The notes: generated from the sequence alone by a model not told the origin. A stretch of 64,000 nt of DNA from Sarcophilus harrisii (GCF_902635505.1 NC_045428.1:303357107-303421106); one strand, 5' to 3'. Positions 23,211 through 36,877 are shown, numbered from the stretch's first letter. Numbers and translations: made by a program.

Positions 23211-24699
23211 AGAAGGATAAAATATAGTTGTTAGAGAATTTAAACTTAAGATAAGAGAATAGATAGAAAACAGGACACTAATGGAGACCAAAATACAATA
23301 TTCCAAATGAGCGAGTCAAAATAAATCATAGACACCACTAAAATTATATTAAAAGAAATGTATACCAAGATATTTGGAACTGTAACAATTCACATTTACA
23401 TAATTTAAAGTTTTATATCCAGCTAAAAGAAATCTTAGAGACAACTTCATGTCTCTGGACCTGGAGTTAAAAATTAGAAAACTAACTAATCAATGATCCA
23501 AAAAGAAGCCCCAAAGAAAAAAATATCAAAAATCAAAATTGAGAGATGCAGAACAGAAATTTTAACAAAAAACACAAGATTTTGGGAAGGAAAAGATTAA
23601 TAGAGGTTGGAAGAAAGATTGCATAGTAGTAGAAAGCAATGTAGTGAGTTCTGTTCCATAAACTTCTTCAAATAAATCTAAAAAATATACTAAACTACAT
23701 TTAGTACAACTAAACTTGAAATGTTGGTTGGTTTTTCTATTCAAAATGGCTCAAGGAATACCATCCAGGTAGGATGAAGGAATGCTTAAATGGAAAGAAT
23801 GGAAGAAATGCTTAAAAGGGAAAATAATTAAGAAGGAAAGTAAAAAAGAAAGATGACTAATCTATTGGAGCTGTGAAATACATATAAGGATTTTTCTCAA
23901 AGAGGGGAAAAGAGGTAGAACAGGATCTGCTAACTTTTGAAAAGACAGTTTCTGCTCCAAGGAATGATGAGGATCCATAACAAATTCCACATGTTAGTTA
24001 GTCAATAAGAGGCCTACACAAAGTGTTTGTGTCAAAACACTGTCCTAAGCACTATAGATACAAAGAAAGGCAAAAGTCCAACGAGGTCATAATCTAATGA
24101 AGAGATCACTTATGTCTATTAATAACATGACAAAGCACCTGTCAAGTCTAACTATGCTACCACTTCTGGTGATTCATATAAGGAAAGAGAATAACCCAGA
24201 ATGAATCTAGAATGAATTCCTAGGGATCATGAAGTCCTAAAAAAAAAACTTACGACATTACTTTCATAGATGGTGATGATGAATTACTGCTGAATTAAAA
24301 TATAAGCATCAAAAGAAAACAAATGGTTTGGGGAAGTAAATAACAGTTAAGAAGATTGTGTCTTAAGAATACAATTTGGATTTCTGTAACATTGCTTAAG
24401 ATACAGGAATAATAGGTTATGAGCCAACAATAGAAACAACAATCGACTCTGAATGCCCTGCAATCATAATCATCCAACTTGACCTTAGAGCTAAAAAATA
24501 TACCTCCCCTTTCTGCTTTTTGGGGAAAAAGCAGGTGTGGAGAATGCAAAACGTGTAATACTGTATTTTACTGCCAGTATCAGCCTTAGTTTTGCAGAAA
24601 TGTCTTCTCTCCCCCTCGCCCCCCCCTTATCCAAGTCATTCTTAATCCTTCAGCACCTGGGTTCATAGTCCTCTTTACCATGAATTCAGCCCTTACAGA

Positions 24700-26400
24700 A
24701 AGAGTCTTTAATTTATGTGCTAATATACCTTATAAAAAACTCTTGCATCCCAAATTAAATAGTATCAACTTCCACGATCATATACATTTACTCTATTTCA
24801 ATCACACGAAATTACACCCTTAAACTTGCCATCACCCACAAGTGTTCTACCCAAGAATTCTGAAATTCCTCTATCTATAATCTTCTATCATTCTCATCTC
24901 TTTCTATGTGCTTCATACCTCCTAAACCCATTTTTATTTCCACCATGATCATGTTCCTGTCTCTGAGTATTCTCCAAGACTCATTTCTACTGGCTTCACT
25001 TTTCTCCCTTCCTGATCTTAACCCCATATCAACCAGTTAAACACTTCTCTGTCCTCCCCAATTCCTTGCCCCCTTGTCCTATCTTCATGCATACTTTACC
25101 AAAGTTTAGTTCTGTGTGTTATTCCAACTGTTCCACTATTTGGAGTCCTACTCACATGCTGCTGATCAGTATTAAAAGAAAAAAGCAGTGAAAGTCACCA
25201 ACTGATTGGACTCACTATAAATTCATGTCATCAACTCTCAACTAGAGCCTCACTATAGTAAGGCAATTCTTACTAATATGACTAATTCAATCTCTTCCCA
25301 GAGCAATTGTTCCAAACCCTTACTTTCCTTTCCCTTTCAACCTTCCCATTTTCTTCCCCTACAACTGAAGATGTTTTCTTACAGAAAAGTGAGGCCATCT
25401 ACCATGATCTACCTCTTTTTCTATTCTCTCCATTCCACTCACCTTTCCACCCTTCCCCCCAACCCCAATCCCAACATCATCACTTATTTATTCTGGTCTC
25501 TGATGAAGAGACATACCTTCTCTTCCACAACGCCAATCTTTCTACCTGTTCCTTTTTTTTTTTTTTTTTTTTTATTAATTTAATAGCCTTTAATTTACAG
25601 GATATATACATGGGTAACTTTACAGCATTAACAATTGCCAAACCTCTTGTTCCAATTTTTCACCTCTTACCCCCCCCCACCCCCTCCCCTAAATGACAGG
25701 ATGACCAGTAGATGTTAAATATATTAAAATATCTTAGATACACAATAAGTATACATGACCAAAACATTATTTTGCTGTACAAAAAGAATCAGACTCTGAA
25801 TTATTGTACAATTAGCTTGTGAAGGAAATCAAAGATGCAGGTGTGCATAAATATAGGGACTGGGAATTCAATGTAATGGTTTTTAGTCATCTCCCAGAGT
25901 TCTTTTTCTGGGTATAGCTAGTTCAGTTCATTACTGCTCCATTAGAAATGATTTGGTTGATCTCGTTGCTGAGGATGGCCTGATCCATCAGGACTGGTCA
26001 TCATCTAGTATTGTTGTTGAAGTATATAATGATCTCCTGGTCCTGCTCATTTCACTTAGCATCAGTTCGTGTAAGTCTCTCCAGGCCTTTCTGAAATCAT
26101 CCTGTTGGTCATTTCTTACAGAACAGTAATATTCCATAATTTTCATATACCACAATTTATTCAGCCATTCTCCAACTGATGGACATCCATTCAGTTTCCA
26201 GTTTCTAGCCACTACAAAAAGGGCTGCCACAAACATTCGTGCACATACACTACCTGTTCCTTTGATTTGACTTTTTCCCCATCCCTGGCAGATTGTCCTT
26301 TAATCATCACCCTCATCTCACTCTCTTATATTCAGTTCTCTTTCTTTAGTGACTACTTCACTGATGGCTACAAGTATTCTCATGATCTAGAATACGACAA
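24700..26400 (+). mobile_element. L2 LINE fragment with an L1 inserted
   Basis: C/T-rich plus-strand sequence follows the L2 ORF2 upstream region (for example around 25370-25410 and 25500-25545). It resumes after the L1 at 26262 with CCCCATCCCTGGCAG and ATCATCACCCTCATCTC. Confidence 0.55.
25553..26249 (-). mobile_element. 5'-truncated L1 LINE with target-site duplication
   Basis: Minus strand reads MFVAALFVVARNWKLNGCPS to LYTSTTILDDDQS, then the L1 3' UTR and an oligo-A tail of about 20. It is flanked by CTACCTGTTCC at 25542-25552 and 26250-26260. Same subfamily as 18641-19320. Confidence 0.9.
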
Positions 26401-26519
26401 AAAATAACAACAAATATAAAATAAACATAAAAAATAATAATAGCATGCACTTAGTGTTCTATGTTTTGTAGCAGCACTCTTTTTGTTCAGTTTAATAGTT
26501 GAGTATAGCAATATATTAA

Positions 26520-27110
26520 GAGTGCTGAGCCTGGGAATTCAGGAAAATCTGCGTTCATTTTTGGCCTCTATGTTTGTGTGACCCTGGGCTGGTCATTTAA
26601 CTTCTGGCTGCTTCAGTTTCCTTAACTATAAAATGTGGTCAATAATGGCATCTACTTTCCAGTGAGAATCAAATGACAATTAAAAAAAAATTAATAGCTT
26701 TTTATTTACGAGTTATATGCATGGATATTTTTACAGCATTGACAATTGGCAACATTTTGTTCCAATTTTTCCCTTCCTTCCCCCCATCCCCTCCCCCTAG
26801 ATGGCAGGATGACCAATACATGTTAAATATATTAAAGTATAAATTAAATACAAAATAAGTATACATGTCCAAACTATTGCTGTACAAAAAGAATCGGACT
26901 CTGAAATAGTGTACAATTAGCTTGTGAAGGAAATCAAAAAATGCAGATGGACAAAAATATAGGGATTGGGAATTCAATGTAATGGTTCTTAGTCTTCCAG
27001 AGTTCTTTCGCTGGGTATAGCTGGTTCAGTTCGTCAAATGACAATTGTAAAGCAGTGTATAACATATAATATAGTGTCTGACATACAGAAGATATTTAAT
27101 AAATGGTTAT
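26520..27110 (+). mobile_element. MIR/THER SINE split by an L1
   Basis: MIR-type core (TGTGTGACCCTGGGCTGGTCA, then CTTCAGTTTCCTTAACTATAAAATG) runs to 26681 and resumes at 27047, ending in a CATACAGAAGATATTTAATA-like terminus. Confidence 0.75.
26682..27033 (-). mobile_element. short L1 LINE insertion in a MIR
   Basis: L1 3' UTR and the last stretch before it, with an oligo-A tail. It is flanked by TCAAATGACAATT at 26669-26681 and 27034-27046, a perfect 13-bp duplication. Confidence 0.9.
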
Positions 27111-27164
27111 TTCCTTCTTTTTTGCCTTCTTTCTTATATCTCAGTAATTCTTTATAACAGTTGA

Positions 27165-27310
27165 GAAAGGTTATTTGGGGTTATTTTGGATATGAAAAAA
27201 CTTGAGTTTGGAAAAAGTCAATTAACTTGCTCAGGGTCACAGAAATTTCTGAGGCAGGATTTGAGTTTTCATAACACCTAATACAGCAGTCTATCCATTA
27301 TACCATGCTG
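27165..27310 (-). mobile_element. MIR SINE
   Basis: Reversed MIR core (AACTTGCTCAGGGTCACAGA). Confidence 0.6.
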
Positions 27311-27754
27311 TTTTTCTTTACAAAGTATATAATTTATTGGCATATAAAGGATAACGATAGCATGAATGAGTTCAGAGATACTAGAGATTTGTGTAAGCTG
27401 AAAATACTTCATGGAATAATAAAGACTTGAATCTACTACAGAGAATGAATATAAAATGAAAAGAGTTAAAGGCTAAATCTTGAGTCATGTATATACAGTT
27501 AGTAGGTGAAAATAGATGAAAAAAAAAGACCCATTGGAAGAGACAGTGAAAGAGTAGTCATTAAGCTACGAGAGAAGCTAAGGAAGTGTAGGTGGACAGA
27601 AGACAGATGAGAAGGCAGTTTCAATATTCTTGAATGCCACAGACTTCAAAGAAAATGAGGACTGTTGAACTGATTTAGTGATTTGGGGGGGGTTAAATTT
27701 TGAGAATGTTATTTGAATGGAGTGGGAAAGAAATCAGTTTGCCACAGGTATGAG

Positions 27755-28100
27755 CAAATCATTAGATTTGGAGTCAGAGAAATTGAATTTCAATTCTGCC
27801 TATTACTTATTAAGGGTGCACATTGGAAAGGTCCAATTCGGTTCTCTGGGCCCCTATTTTTCAGATGCAAAATGAGGATGACTTCTAATGTAATTACTAA
27901 CTCTAAATTTATGTTTAGGATCAAAAACAGTACTATATAGTGGTCAGAACACTTGACTTGGATTAAGAAGACATGAATTGAAATTCTGTCTTATACATCA
28001 AGTCAGCTAATCTCCTTAGGTCTCAGTTGCCTTATATGTAAAATGAGAAGGCTTGACTTGAATATCACAAAAGTCTCTTTCAAATCTAAATCTATGATCC
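27755..28100 (+). mobile_element. two MIR-type SINE copies in tandem order
   Basis: Copies at about 27755-27905 (GATTTGGAGTCAGAGAAATT, then TTTTCAGATGCAAAATGAGG) and 27930-28090 (TAGTGGTCAGAACACTTGAC, then GTAAAATGAGAAGG). Confidence 0.6.
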
Positions 28101-28179
28101 AGATTGCAATTTGGCACCAGCCTCATCAGTCAACTGAAATTGCTCTAAAATTATCAAATATTTCTTGACTGCTAAATCA

Positions 28180-29345
28180 CTGTCCTCATTCTTCATCCTT
28201 TTTTGACCACTAAATACGGTATCTGTACCTAAATACTCTCTCTTTATTTTTGGACACACCTCTCACTCTCCTGTCCCTCCTCTTATGTGTCTATGTGTGT
28301 GTGTACCTTTACCTCTGTCTTTCTCTGTCTCTGTCTCTCTGCCCTGACCTATCTGTCCTTTTTAATATACTTTGCTTAATCATTAACAATACCTGGTCCT
28401 TTCTTCTTCTATTTCTAGCTTCTTTCAGCAACCTCAACATTTCTCATAGGTTCAATTATTATCGCTATGAAGATACATACAGTCCAAGCCCTTATCCTGT
28501 GTTCTCTTCCTATACCACCAACTGTTTGTTCGATGTTTTGAACTGGTTGGTAGCCACTCCAAGCTTAAACATGACCAAGACAGAATTCATTAATCTCTCC
28601 CTAAAATCTACCTCTTCCAACTAACTGTGGATATCAGCCAAGACTTAGTCCTTAATTCTTTTCACTTTATACTCACTCTGTATAAATTCAAGTCTTTCTT
28701 CCAGATTTCCCTATTTCTTGATACCTGTAGGCACCCAAGTATGCTTTCTCCATTAAATGTCTCTGATTCTAGCTCAGGCTCTAATCACCTAAAGCACAAA
28801 TCTGATTATGTAACTAGCTCCCCTACTCATTAAGTTGCAGTGGCTTCCTATTGCCTCTAGGAGCAAAAAATATTTCCAGAACCTTCATTTTCTAGTTCCA
28901 GCCTACATTTCCAGATTTATATTGTTATTTCTCTTTACATTTTATGTTTTAAACAAATTGGCTTATTTCCTATTCTTCACCTGTAACATTTCATGTCTTA
29001 TCTCTGTATCTATGCCTGAACTATACTCTCTCCTCACTTTTGTCCCTTAGAATGTCCAGCTTCCTTCAACACTCAGCTCAAATGCTTTGTCTTATATGAA
29101 ACCTTTCCTGATCTCCTGCCTTTCCTTCCTCCCCTGCCTACGATCAGAGGCTAATCTTTCCCCCATATCTTCAAATTACCATCAATACGCCTTGTATCTA
29201 CTCATATGTGTACATGTTATAGCTCTGTATGGTAGGCAAATTCCTTGAAGGCCCTTGAAGGCAAGGGTTATTTTGCTTTTATCATTGTCTTTGTATCCCT
29301 AGTAGTAAATAATATTTGATAAATGTTTTTGTATTGACTGATTGT
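28180..29345 (+). mobile_element. L2 LINE 3' portion
   Basis: Contains ATGACCAAGACAGAATTCAT (the K-T-E-F part of L2 ORF2), CAGTGGCTTCCTATTGCCTC and the terminus TTGATAAATGTTTTTGTATT. Frame broken throughout. Confidence 0.8.
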
Positions 29346-29349
29346 TAAT

Positions 29350-30930
29350 GGATAGTGTGACCATGAGTTAAATTTTAGTTGACATTCTGATACATTTCAG
29401 TTGATAAGGAGCGATTTTCAGTGAAGGTGGGAGGTGAGAAGAACTGACTAAAATAAAAATCAAACTCTAGGTGGCTATTCAGAACTATATGAGTATAAAG
29501 GGATTTTCTGGGATTTTACTGATCTCAAGGAATACAGCAACCCACCTGGTTGATCACACAGGCCTAGCTGTTAAACCCATTGAGATTAACTGAAGGAAGC
29601 ACAAAATTCAGGTGTCATATCCTCAGTTGGACCCCAACCTTCCAGGGAGGGTCTGGAAAGAATCAAAGAAACAGTAAAGAGAGAGCCATAAAGATCTACC
29701 ACGGAAACATAATCAGACATACAACCGGTGAAAAGAACTGGAGAAAAAGTATGAGATGTTCCTTCTCCTTCCCCACCCTGTCTGCTACTTAAGTACTTCA
29801 ATGAAAGATTAAGACACATCAAAAATCAACTACTAAAAAAATTCAATGAAACTTATATTTAATCCAGAGGACATTGAGGACCCTATCACTTTGCCTTTCT
29901 AAGGTAAAAAAATAATTTGAACCATTCAATTCCCCCTATCACCATCAATGCAAGGATACTACAAAACTGAAACTTATCCATCATTTTAGTTTTACAAGTG
30001 GTTTGTAACTTAAAGTCAGTAAGAAATTACTCCTAGGGCAAATACCAGAATTATGTATGAGACCATAAAACTAGAAAGCATGTCAAGACAGAACTCTCTT
30101 TTTGGGATGTCTCTGCTTGGTTCTAGGTTCATATCTTAAAGAGTTCTAACCTGTTATTGGGTATTTTTAATTATATTTCAATGTTTCAATGGACCCAAAG
30201 TCAGATTGAAACTGTTTTAATTGCAGTGTCTTCGTCCTTTCTTATAATTTGGTATGTTGAATTTGACTGTTCTTCTAAGTAGCTAATAGTTTGATTATAG
30301 CCATAGGTAGCTAATTTGATATCGATTTTCCTTAAGAATTACCCATCTTTTCCTGTTAATGACATAGTCAATTTCAATTTTGATGATGTTATTCAATCCT
30401 CACTAACTAACATTTTTTACTCTCCTTTTAAAGAAAAGATTTATGACATACATATATAATTTTACAATTATATGAGTAATCTACCACAGCTCTTACATTT
30501 TTTAATACCAAATCATCTTTTCCAACTTTTTTTTTTTTTTTTGCCCTTCTACTCTTTGTTCACCTTCGCTTTAAATTCAGCAGGTGTTGAAGTATACATT
30601 AATTTGATTTGGAGAATGTGAAGTTTGTCATAGAATTTTTCCTTTCCTGTAACACCTGTTAGTATATAAACTGCAATTATTTTCATGGCAGTCTTAACTG
30701 TGGTCATCATAAGCATGAGATGAAGAGAGTAAACATTCCACAAAATTGAGTTTAGAAAGGACCAAGGATGAAAACAACATCCAAATTAGAGCCTAGGAAT
30801 AAGCTTTCCATCTTTAAGCAAAATATCTTTCATGTTTTTTTTTTTTTAATTTAAAGAATCAAATTTATAGAATTTATAGAATATCAGTATTGATAGGGTT
30901 CCTCCTCCCTCAAAATATTTCAACTTCTTA
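29350..30930. other. unassigned intronic DNA
   Basis: Slightly less AT-rich at 29440-29800, but no exon or named repeat could be supported. T runs occur at 30527-30542 and 30836-30848. Confidence 0.35.
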
Positions 30931-30936
30931 TTTGTT

Positions 30937-31178
30937 GTTCAGTTATTTCAATTGTGTCCAACTCTTCATGACCCCTTTTGGGATTTTCTTGGCAAAGATA
31001 CTGGAATGATTTGCCATTTCCTTCTCCAGCTTATTTTACACAAGAGGAAACTGAGACAAGTAGGGTTAAGTGACTTGATCAGGGTCGCATATTAAATGTC
31101 TGAGTCCAGATTTGAACTTATGTTTTCCTGATTCAAGACCTAGCACTCTATCTATCCACTGAGCCATCTAGCTGTCCC
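30937..31178 (-). mobile_element. longer tRNA-like SINE (MON1-like)
   Basis: Minus orientation: a 5' extension seen on plus as TTGTTGTTCAGTTATTTCAA and GTGTCCAACTCTTCATGACCC, then AAACTGAG and the MAR1-type core, ending CCATCTAGCTGTCCC. Confidence 0.8.
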
Positions 31179-31199
31179 AATATTTCAACTTACTGTTTA

Positions 31200-32100
31200 G
31201 CAATCATGATATTAATTAACAAATTGATTATATATAAGACAAAAAATAACTATACTTGTGTGGGGAGCCATTTTTATATCAGCTGTCTATTCAGTCAGAT
31301 CCCTGACTAGTTAAAAAAAAGACTAAAATGAATAACAAACTAGAAGAAAAGATAAATATGGGAACGTAAGTTGAAGTTAAAGAAGAACATGAGGAAAAAA
31401 AGAAAACAGAATATGTGTGGTTTACAATCTTCACCATGGGAAGATCACTGCTCCACTAAAATGCTGAAAAATACTTTTGAATTATAGAAGAGAGGTAATT
31501 CTGAGCCATGAAGGGAAAACTTTGGCAAATCCCAGCAATATAGAAAGATATTCTATACGGGCCACAGTCTAATGGAGACTAATTTGTTGTCTAAGAGCAA
31601 CCTAAAGAAATTTGGAAAAACTCATCACTATGGTCAAAGCATGAGAAATTAATAAGTAACAATTCTTGAAACCCATCTTCTAAGTAATTAATGGGGCTAA
31701 GATTTGTATCAATGAAGGGAGTGGTCAATCCAGTAAAATTATTGACTTCTGAGGCATTGACTAATCATTATATGTATTGATTCTATATACTAGATCTATT
31801 CTGCACATTAAAGCTCTATTCTTCTTGTGCTTCCACCATGATCCATAATAAATCTCAGATTCTTGATGGCATACCAGCAGAGGATATATTTCAAAAGGTC
31901 CTAACAAACTAGAAGGCATTTAAATATGGACTATATGCTTTTCTCTCAATGTCCAGACTACAAATTTAGAAAGCCTCATCTCACAGGGATGAACCCTAGG
32001 TGATGAATTTTCTGGTCTTTCAACTACCAGCCCCATTAATTGGTGATGGAATGTATGCAACTTTGCCCACTAAGGATACTATATTTCCTGTTGGTCCCAA
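31200..32100. other. unassigned intronic DNA
   Basis: No gene or recognised repeat. Confidence 0.35.
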
Positions 32101-32149
32101 ATACCTGACCATTCTTCATTTTCACATCTTGTAACATCTAGTCTTTCTC

Positions 32150-32720
32150 CTAGTCCTGCTCCACTGACTTACTTCTCCCCACATGAACCTTCACAACCTG
32201 GGTTCTCAATAAAAGAAAGGAAATTTCACCGAGGGAAATTAATCCATTCATCTTTGGAGCTCCTGCCCTAAAATCTAACCTGACTGGTGACTAAGAAAGA
32301 GCAAACTGACTTACTTAGCTGGCCTCACTCCTTGGAAGAGGATAAGGAAGAGCACTATGCTCATCCTATTCACCAGGCCATGTTTTGCCTTTATATCCAG
32401 CCATACAACCATCCACCCAGGCCCTTTTACTATCTTCATCTCTTCCATTCCAGTCTTTCATTTTGGATATAGTAATCAAACTGATAGCACCACTAATTCT
32501 TCTGGAAAGGATAGGTCAGTTAACTTTACACATCAACTCACCATCTCTGTGACTTGTCAGACAAAAACTCCCTTGCCTGGCCAGCGCTACCTTATATGCA
32601 ATGTTTTTACCTACTGGAATACAAATTTGAGTGCCAGATCTGTTTGGGTTTTTTTCCATTTGTATCTCTAACACTTAGCATAATGCTTGGCACAAAATAA
32701 GTATTTAATAAATTTTTTTT
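32150..32720 (+). mobile_element. L2 LINE 3' portion
   Basis: C/T-rich L2 sequence ends with ACACTTAGCATAATGCTTGG and AAGTATTTAATAAAT. Confidence 0.65.
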
Positions 32721-33337
32721 TCATCCATTCATTCATTATACTATCAAAACTCAGACCAATGTAGTCAGGTAATTTTAAATAATCAAATGTACTACATAAA
32801 TATATACACTGGAGATATAAGGAGAACCTTGTGTTTAAGTTGTAGAATGGTAATTATATTTTATGAACTAAAAATAAGCACACATGGTCTTACAAAGGCT
32901 ATCTGCTCTGAAAACTAACTCTTCTTGAGATTGGGCCTGTTCCAGAAAATCTATTACAAATGATTTCTGTAGTTATTGACTATTCTGCCAAGACATACTA
33001 ATTGCCACAGTCAAAAGATTCTGGGTTGAAAGCATTCTTGGAATATATGAGTAAAAATTATTCAGATAAAGAAAATTATTAACAATAAGGTACATGAAAG
33101 ATTTCAAGTATGGGTCACAGTAATGGAGCATTCAGAAACAAACTAAAAAGAAAATCATTTAGTATGATAGGGAAAGACAAAAATAAAATCAAAACCAAAA
33201 CTTTAGGCTCCAAAATTTGGAAATAAAACAAGAAACTTTTTTATAGAACATATTAAAATATAACAATCCCATGATATTTTTTATTTACTTTTCTTTACAA
33301 TTTTTAATAAAGGACATTTATTTTTCAAACTACTTAC

Positions 33338-33474
33338 CTTGTTTTCTTTACAGTGATGTTGCTGCTGAGTTTTTCTAATCGACATTCTCCAGTATCATGG
33401 TTAATAATCAAAATACATTCTTTTAGGTAAGGTTTCTTTGAGCCTTTGAAAACAGATACTGGTGGTGTTGAACC
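33338..33474 (-). CDS. EAF2: EAF2 coding exon 3
   Basis: A 137-bp exon reading [20 protein letters not shown], then [20 protein letters not shown] and TVKKT. This is the most conserved core of the EAF domain, including the [12 protein letters not shown] block. It has an AG acceptor at 33475-33476 and a GTAAGT donor at 33332-33337, and ends two bases into an Arg codon completed by exon 4. Confidence 0.95.
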
Positions 33475-33619
33475 CTATTTGAAAATTTTTAACTAGTTAA
33501 TTAACATTTACATAGAATTTTAAATTTAATTTTAGAATTAGAAGTAACCTTATATGTAGCCTTCTTTTAACTATTTCCTACTTATTTTATATACAACTTG
33601 TTTTGTATATAGTCTCCCC

Positions 33620-33740
33620 ATTAGATTGTAAGGTCCTTGAGGCCAGGAACAATTTTTTGCTTCTTTTTGTATCCTCAGTGCTTAGCATAGTTCTTGCTGC
33701 ATGATAGGTACTCAATGTTCATTGATCAATTGATTGATCT
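33620..33740 (+). mobile_element. L2 LINE 3' end
   Basis: Reads TTAGATTGTAAGGTCCTTGA, then CAGTGCTTAGCATAGTTCTT, about 150 bp upstream of EAF2 exon 3 in plus coordinates. Confidence 0.75.
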
Positions 33741-33759
33741 GATCCCCATGATGATGAGA

Positions 33760-34490
33760 TGAGATCACTAATCCCCATCCTAATATGAGACTTTATCAAA
33801 TCATAAAAGATAAAATATTTCGCTTATGCAGATGAATGGAAATGGGTATGTCAAAATATATGTGATTATAATGATAATTACTGATGACTATAATAGCACT
33901 ATTAAAATCAAAGTTGGCAGAATTCCTTTACTGAGATCCTTGAAACAAATTCAAGTAGGAAAGAAATATACAAATTATATTACTATGAAGGGCAGAGAAG
34001 AAGTATATATTAAATTCATGTCAATTATTACCAAAAAAAAGGAAATAATATATTTCTTTTGAGATCCTTTTGATTTTTAAGTAGAATGGAAGGGTTTCAG
34101 AAAACAGTACAAAACATATTTGATCTCATTCATAAAGACCAGTGAAAAAGTAGTTATAAAACTTTATTTCCCTCATGTACTTTCCATATTCTTCTTAAGA
34201 TGGATTTTCTTTCTTCCCTAAATTTAATACCATCCTAAATTTTGAATATTGGCCACTGTCCATTTATTTTTTAAAACAGTTTAATACAAAGAGAGAAATT
34301 ACCAGAGATCTGAACATACAGAAATCAGGCCATGCTTCCATAAGATTCATCTCTAATTTCAATAATAGATTGTAATTCCAGGATGGTAAGGACATTGATC
34401 TTAAGCTTGCGGCAGGCAATAGTTACAATTTTTAAAAGTCCCTGCGCCAAGCTATGTTGAAGAGCAACATAGCAAAGTACTTTGACTAGG
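33760..34490. other. unassigned intronic DNA
   Basis: AT-rich EAF2 intron 2 with short open frames only; nothing supported. Confidence 0.35.
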
Positions 34491-34494
34491 GGTA

Positions 34495-34893
34495 GATTAA
34501 TGTTGTTGTTCAATTCTTTCAGTCATGTCTGACTATTTGTGAACTCATGTTTAAGGAGACTTTTCTTGGGGGCATTGTTTTTTGGGGGATTTTTTTTGCT
34601 GACACATTTGGGGTTAAGTGACTTGCTCAGAGTCACACAGGTACTAAGTGTTAAGTGTCTGAGGACAGATTTGGAATCAGTTCCTCCTGACTTCAGGTCC
34701 TACACTTTATTCACTTCACCATCTAGATGTCCCTAGGAGGGGTTTTCTTGGCAAAGATATTGCAGTGTTTTTCCTTACAGGGTTAAATGACTAGCCCAGG
34801 TTGATACAGCTAGTAAATATCTGAGGCCAGATTTAACTTAAGTCTCCTTACTCTAGGCCCTACACTTTATCTAATGCATCACTTAACTGCCCT
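34495..34893 (-). mobile_element. SINE nested in SINE
   Basis: An outer MON1-like SINE (34505-34580 and 34737-34893) is interrupted by a MAR1-type SINE (about 34585-34735). Imperfect repeats around AGGAG...TTTTCTTGG at about 34554-34570 and 34735-34752 look like the target duplication. Confidence 0.7.
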
Positions 34894-34899
34894 GGGTGG

Positions 34900-35706
34900 A
34901 CTAAATCTGCCTCTTTTTGAAGTGATAGTAAGAGTCAATTGGCTTTTGAGGGGAAGGGTGGTAGTATTGGGGGACAGGCAGGATCTTCAAAGGTCCTTCA
35001 ATAAGGGAGCTTTCCAGAGTATGACATCTGATATCCAAAAAGTGATATATACCTTCCAATACTTTTATGTCCATTATTCAATGTATTATCCTGGTGAGGC
35101 AAGCAGGGCAGCTATTAGTAATAATAAAGCCAATAAGACACAGCTTGGATCAGAACTGGAACACCCAAGTTTTCTAATGTCTAATCCAGGGCATTTTCAA
35201 CTATATCAATCGTATGAAAAGTTTAACAATGATCTATTCATATTCTCTCACCTAGTATTCTCATTGTGATGAACAGTGTATGTTCTGACTGTGGATCAGT
35301 AGTCTGTAGCTGGATAATATAGCGATACTTACTGGCACATATAGTTATCAAACCTGTAACATTGTTCTCATTAGAACAAATCTATAAACAAGCTACTGAT
35401 GACGTTGTAAATGTGGTAAACTTGGAAACACTAAACAGTATATAATACTATACTAATATAAGGTATTATTCTTAGGATTATTAAATTAGAAGCTTTTGGG
35501 TATTATAAAATTACCAGCTAGTGGGAAGAAAATGTTCATTTTTTTTCCCAGAAAGAATATAAATTTCTCACACTTTCCATGGTGACTGAAGATTTTGGAA
35601 AAAGTTTATCTGAGGGGATATAATACTTAATAAATGCATCCTGTAATATATTCCTGGACTTATTTTCTTATTTCCTTTAAAAATGGTACTTTAAAAAAAT
35701 GTCTTC

Positions 35707-35750
<44 letters not shown>

Positions 35751-36836
35751 GTATACAGACATCCACCACTCACTCCCTATATTAAATTCCCTACATGAAT
35801 ATATCTTAGCTTATAGGATCAAATATATTCAAGGGTTTAAATATATTGAATTTTAAAGTCTCTCCTCCATCTTCCCCCATAGTAGACACCAAAGTTATAG
35901 ATGAGAAAGAGAAAAAGAAAAAGAAATGAAGATCTGGAGGACTATATAAATTCCTGGGAAGACAGGATTTAGTAGAGAAGAAAAGCACTATTTATAGTTC
36001 TAGGCACAAATTCATTGGAACTGTTGTTGAGTTAAATAAAGCATCTTCTATTTTCAATGTTTTATTAGCCTGAGTGTTCACCTAAAAACTAAAAATCTTT
36101 TACCTTTTACTTTTTTCATGAGATGTAGACAAAGACAAAGTGTTAATGTTCTTTCTCAGATGAGTCAAAATGATTTATGATTAATCAGATTTCCCTGAGA
36201 ATAAACTCAATCAGTACACAAAAATATTTACTTCTAGGCCATGAGTTAAATTGTGTACAGCCACGTCTCCTTGATATAGGAATCCATTAATTTTTTGAGT
36301 GTATTTCTGATTAAGTAAGGAAAAAGCTTTTTTTCAGTATGTGGAGAGAACAAAGACACAAAAGGCTTTTCACTGAACATTCTAAGTAACAGGAAATAAA
36401 ATAAATACTAATTCTCTACCCTAGTGCTAGTGCTATTAGCTTTTATGCTTTTCCCTCAAGCAGTATCTAGAGCCTATTGGGTCAGCAAGTGATCAGAGTT
36501 TCATATGAACATATGAGGCATATAACATAATATGAGGCATAAAACATTCTCATGGGTACTTGGAGGAAAAGGGGGAAGTGGGGGAGGAAGAAACAACCTA
36601 TTTCAAAGTCTGCAACTTCTTCCTGATATCTGCTGCTTTCAATTTGGGATATTAACTCTTAAGGAAAGTGAGAATACTTTAGATCCAGTGGATAATTTAT
36701 AAATATTAATGAATGGAATTCAGAGGAAATATCCTCAATATAGGAATCCTTGTTCTGGTGGGGACAGCAAGAGGCAATCATTTGTTAAAAAACAAACGAA
36801 CAAAAAAACCCCTAATCCATATTAAATCTCTCTTTT

Positions 36837-36840
<4 letters not shown>
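34900..36840. other. EAF2 intron 2 sequence with microsatellites, no gene
   Basis: (AC)n at 35711-35748 (about 19 units) and (CA)n at 36841-36900 (interrupted by CATA). A 131-codon open frame at 34874-35269 begins inside a SINE and has no recognisable similarity. Confidence 0.5.

Positions 36841-36877
<37 letters not shown>

Larger units (their letters stand above)
22380..24600. other. EAF2 intron 3, mostly unassigned
   Basis: Contains (CA)n repeats at 22530-22570 and 22994-23020, a T run at 22784-22806, a U6-like scrap at 23173 and a MIR-related piece at about 24005-24100. No exon seen. Confidence 0.5.

Noticed and set aside
25278-25696. Two overlapping 100-130 codon frames rich in Ser, Pro, Phe
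   Set aside because: They span L2 sequence and the T tail of an inserted L1.
29586-29822. 78-codon minus-strand frame in a less AT-rich patch
   Set aside because: No splice signals or known similarity; left as unassigned DNA.
34874-35269. 131-codon plus-strand frame
   Set aside because: It starts inside a SINE and shows no recognisable domain or splice context.
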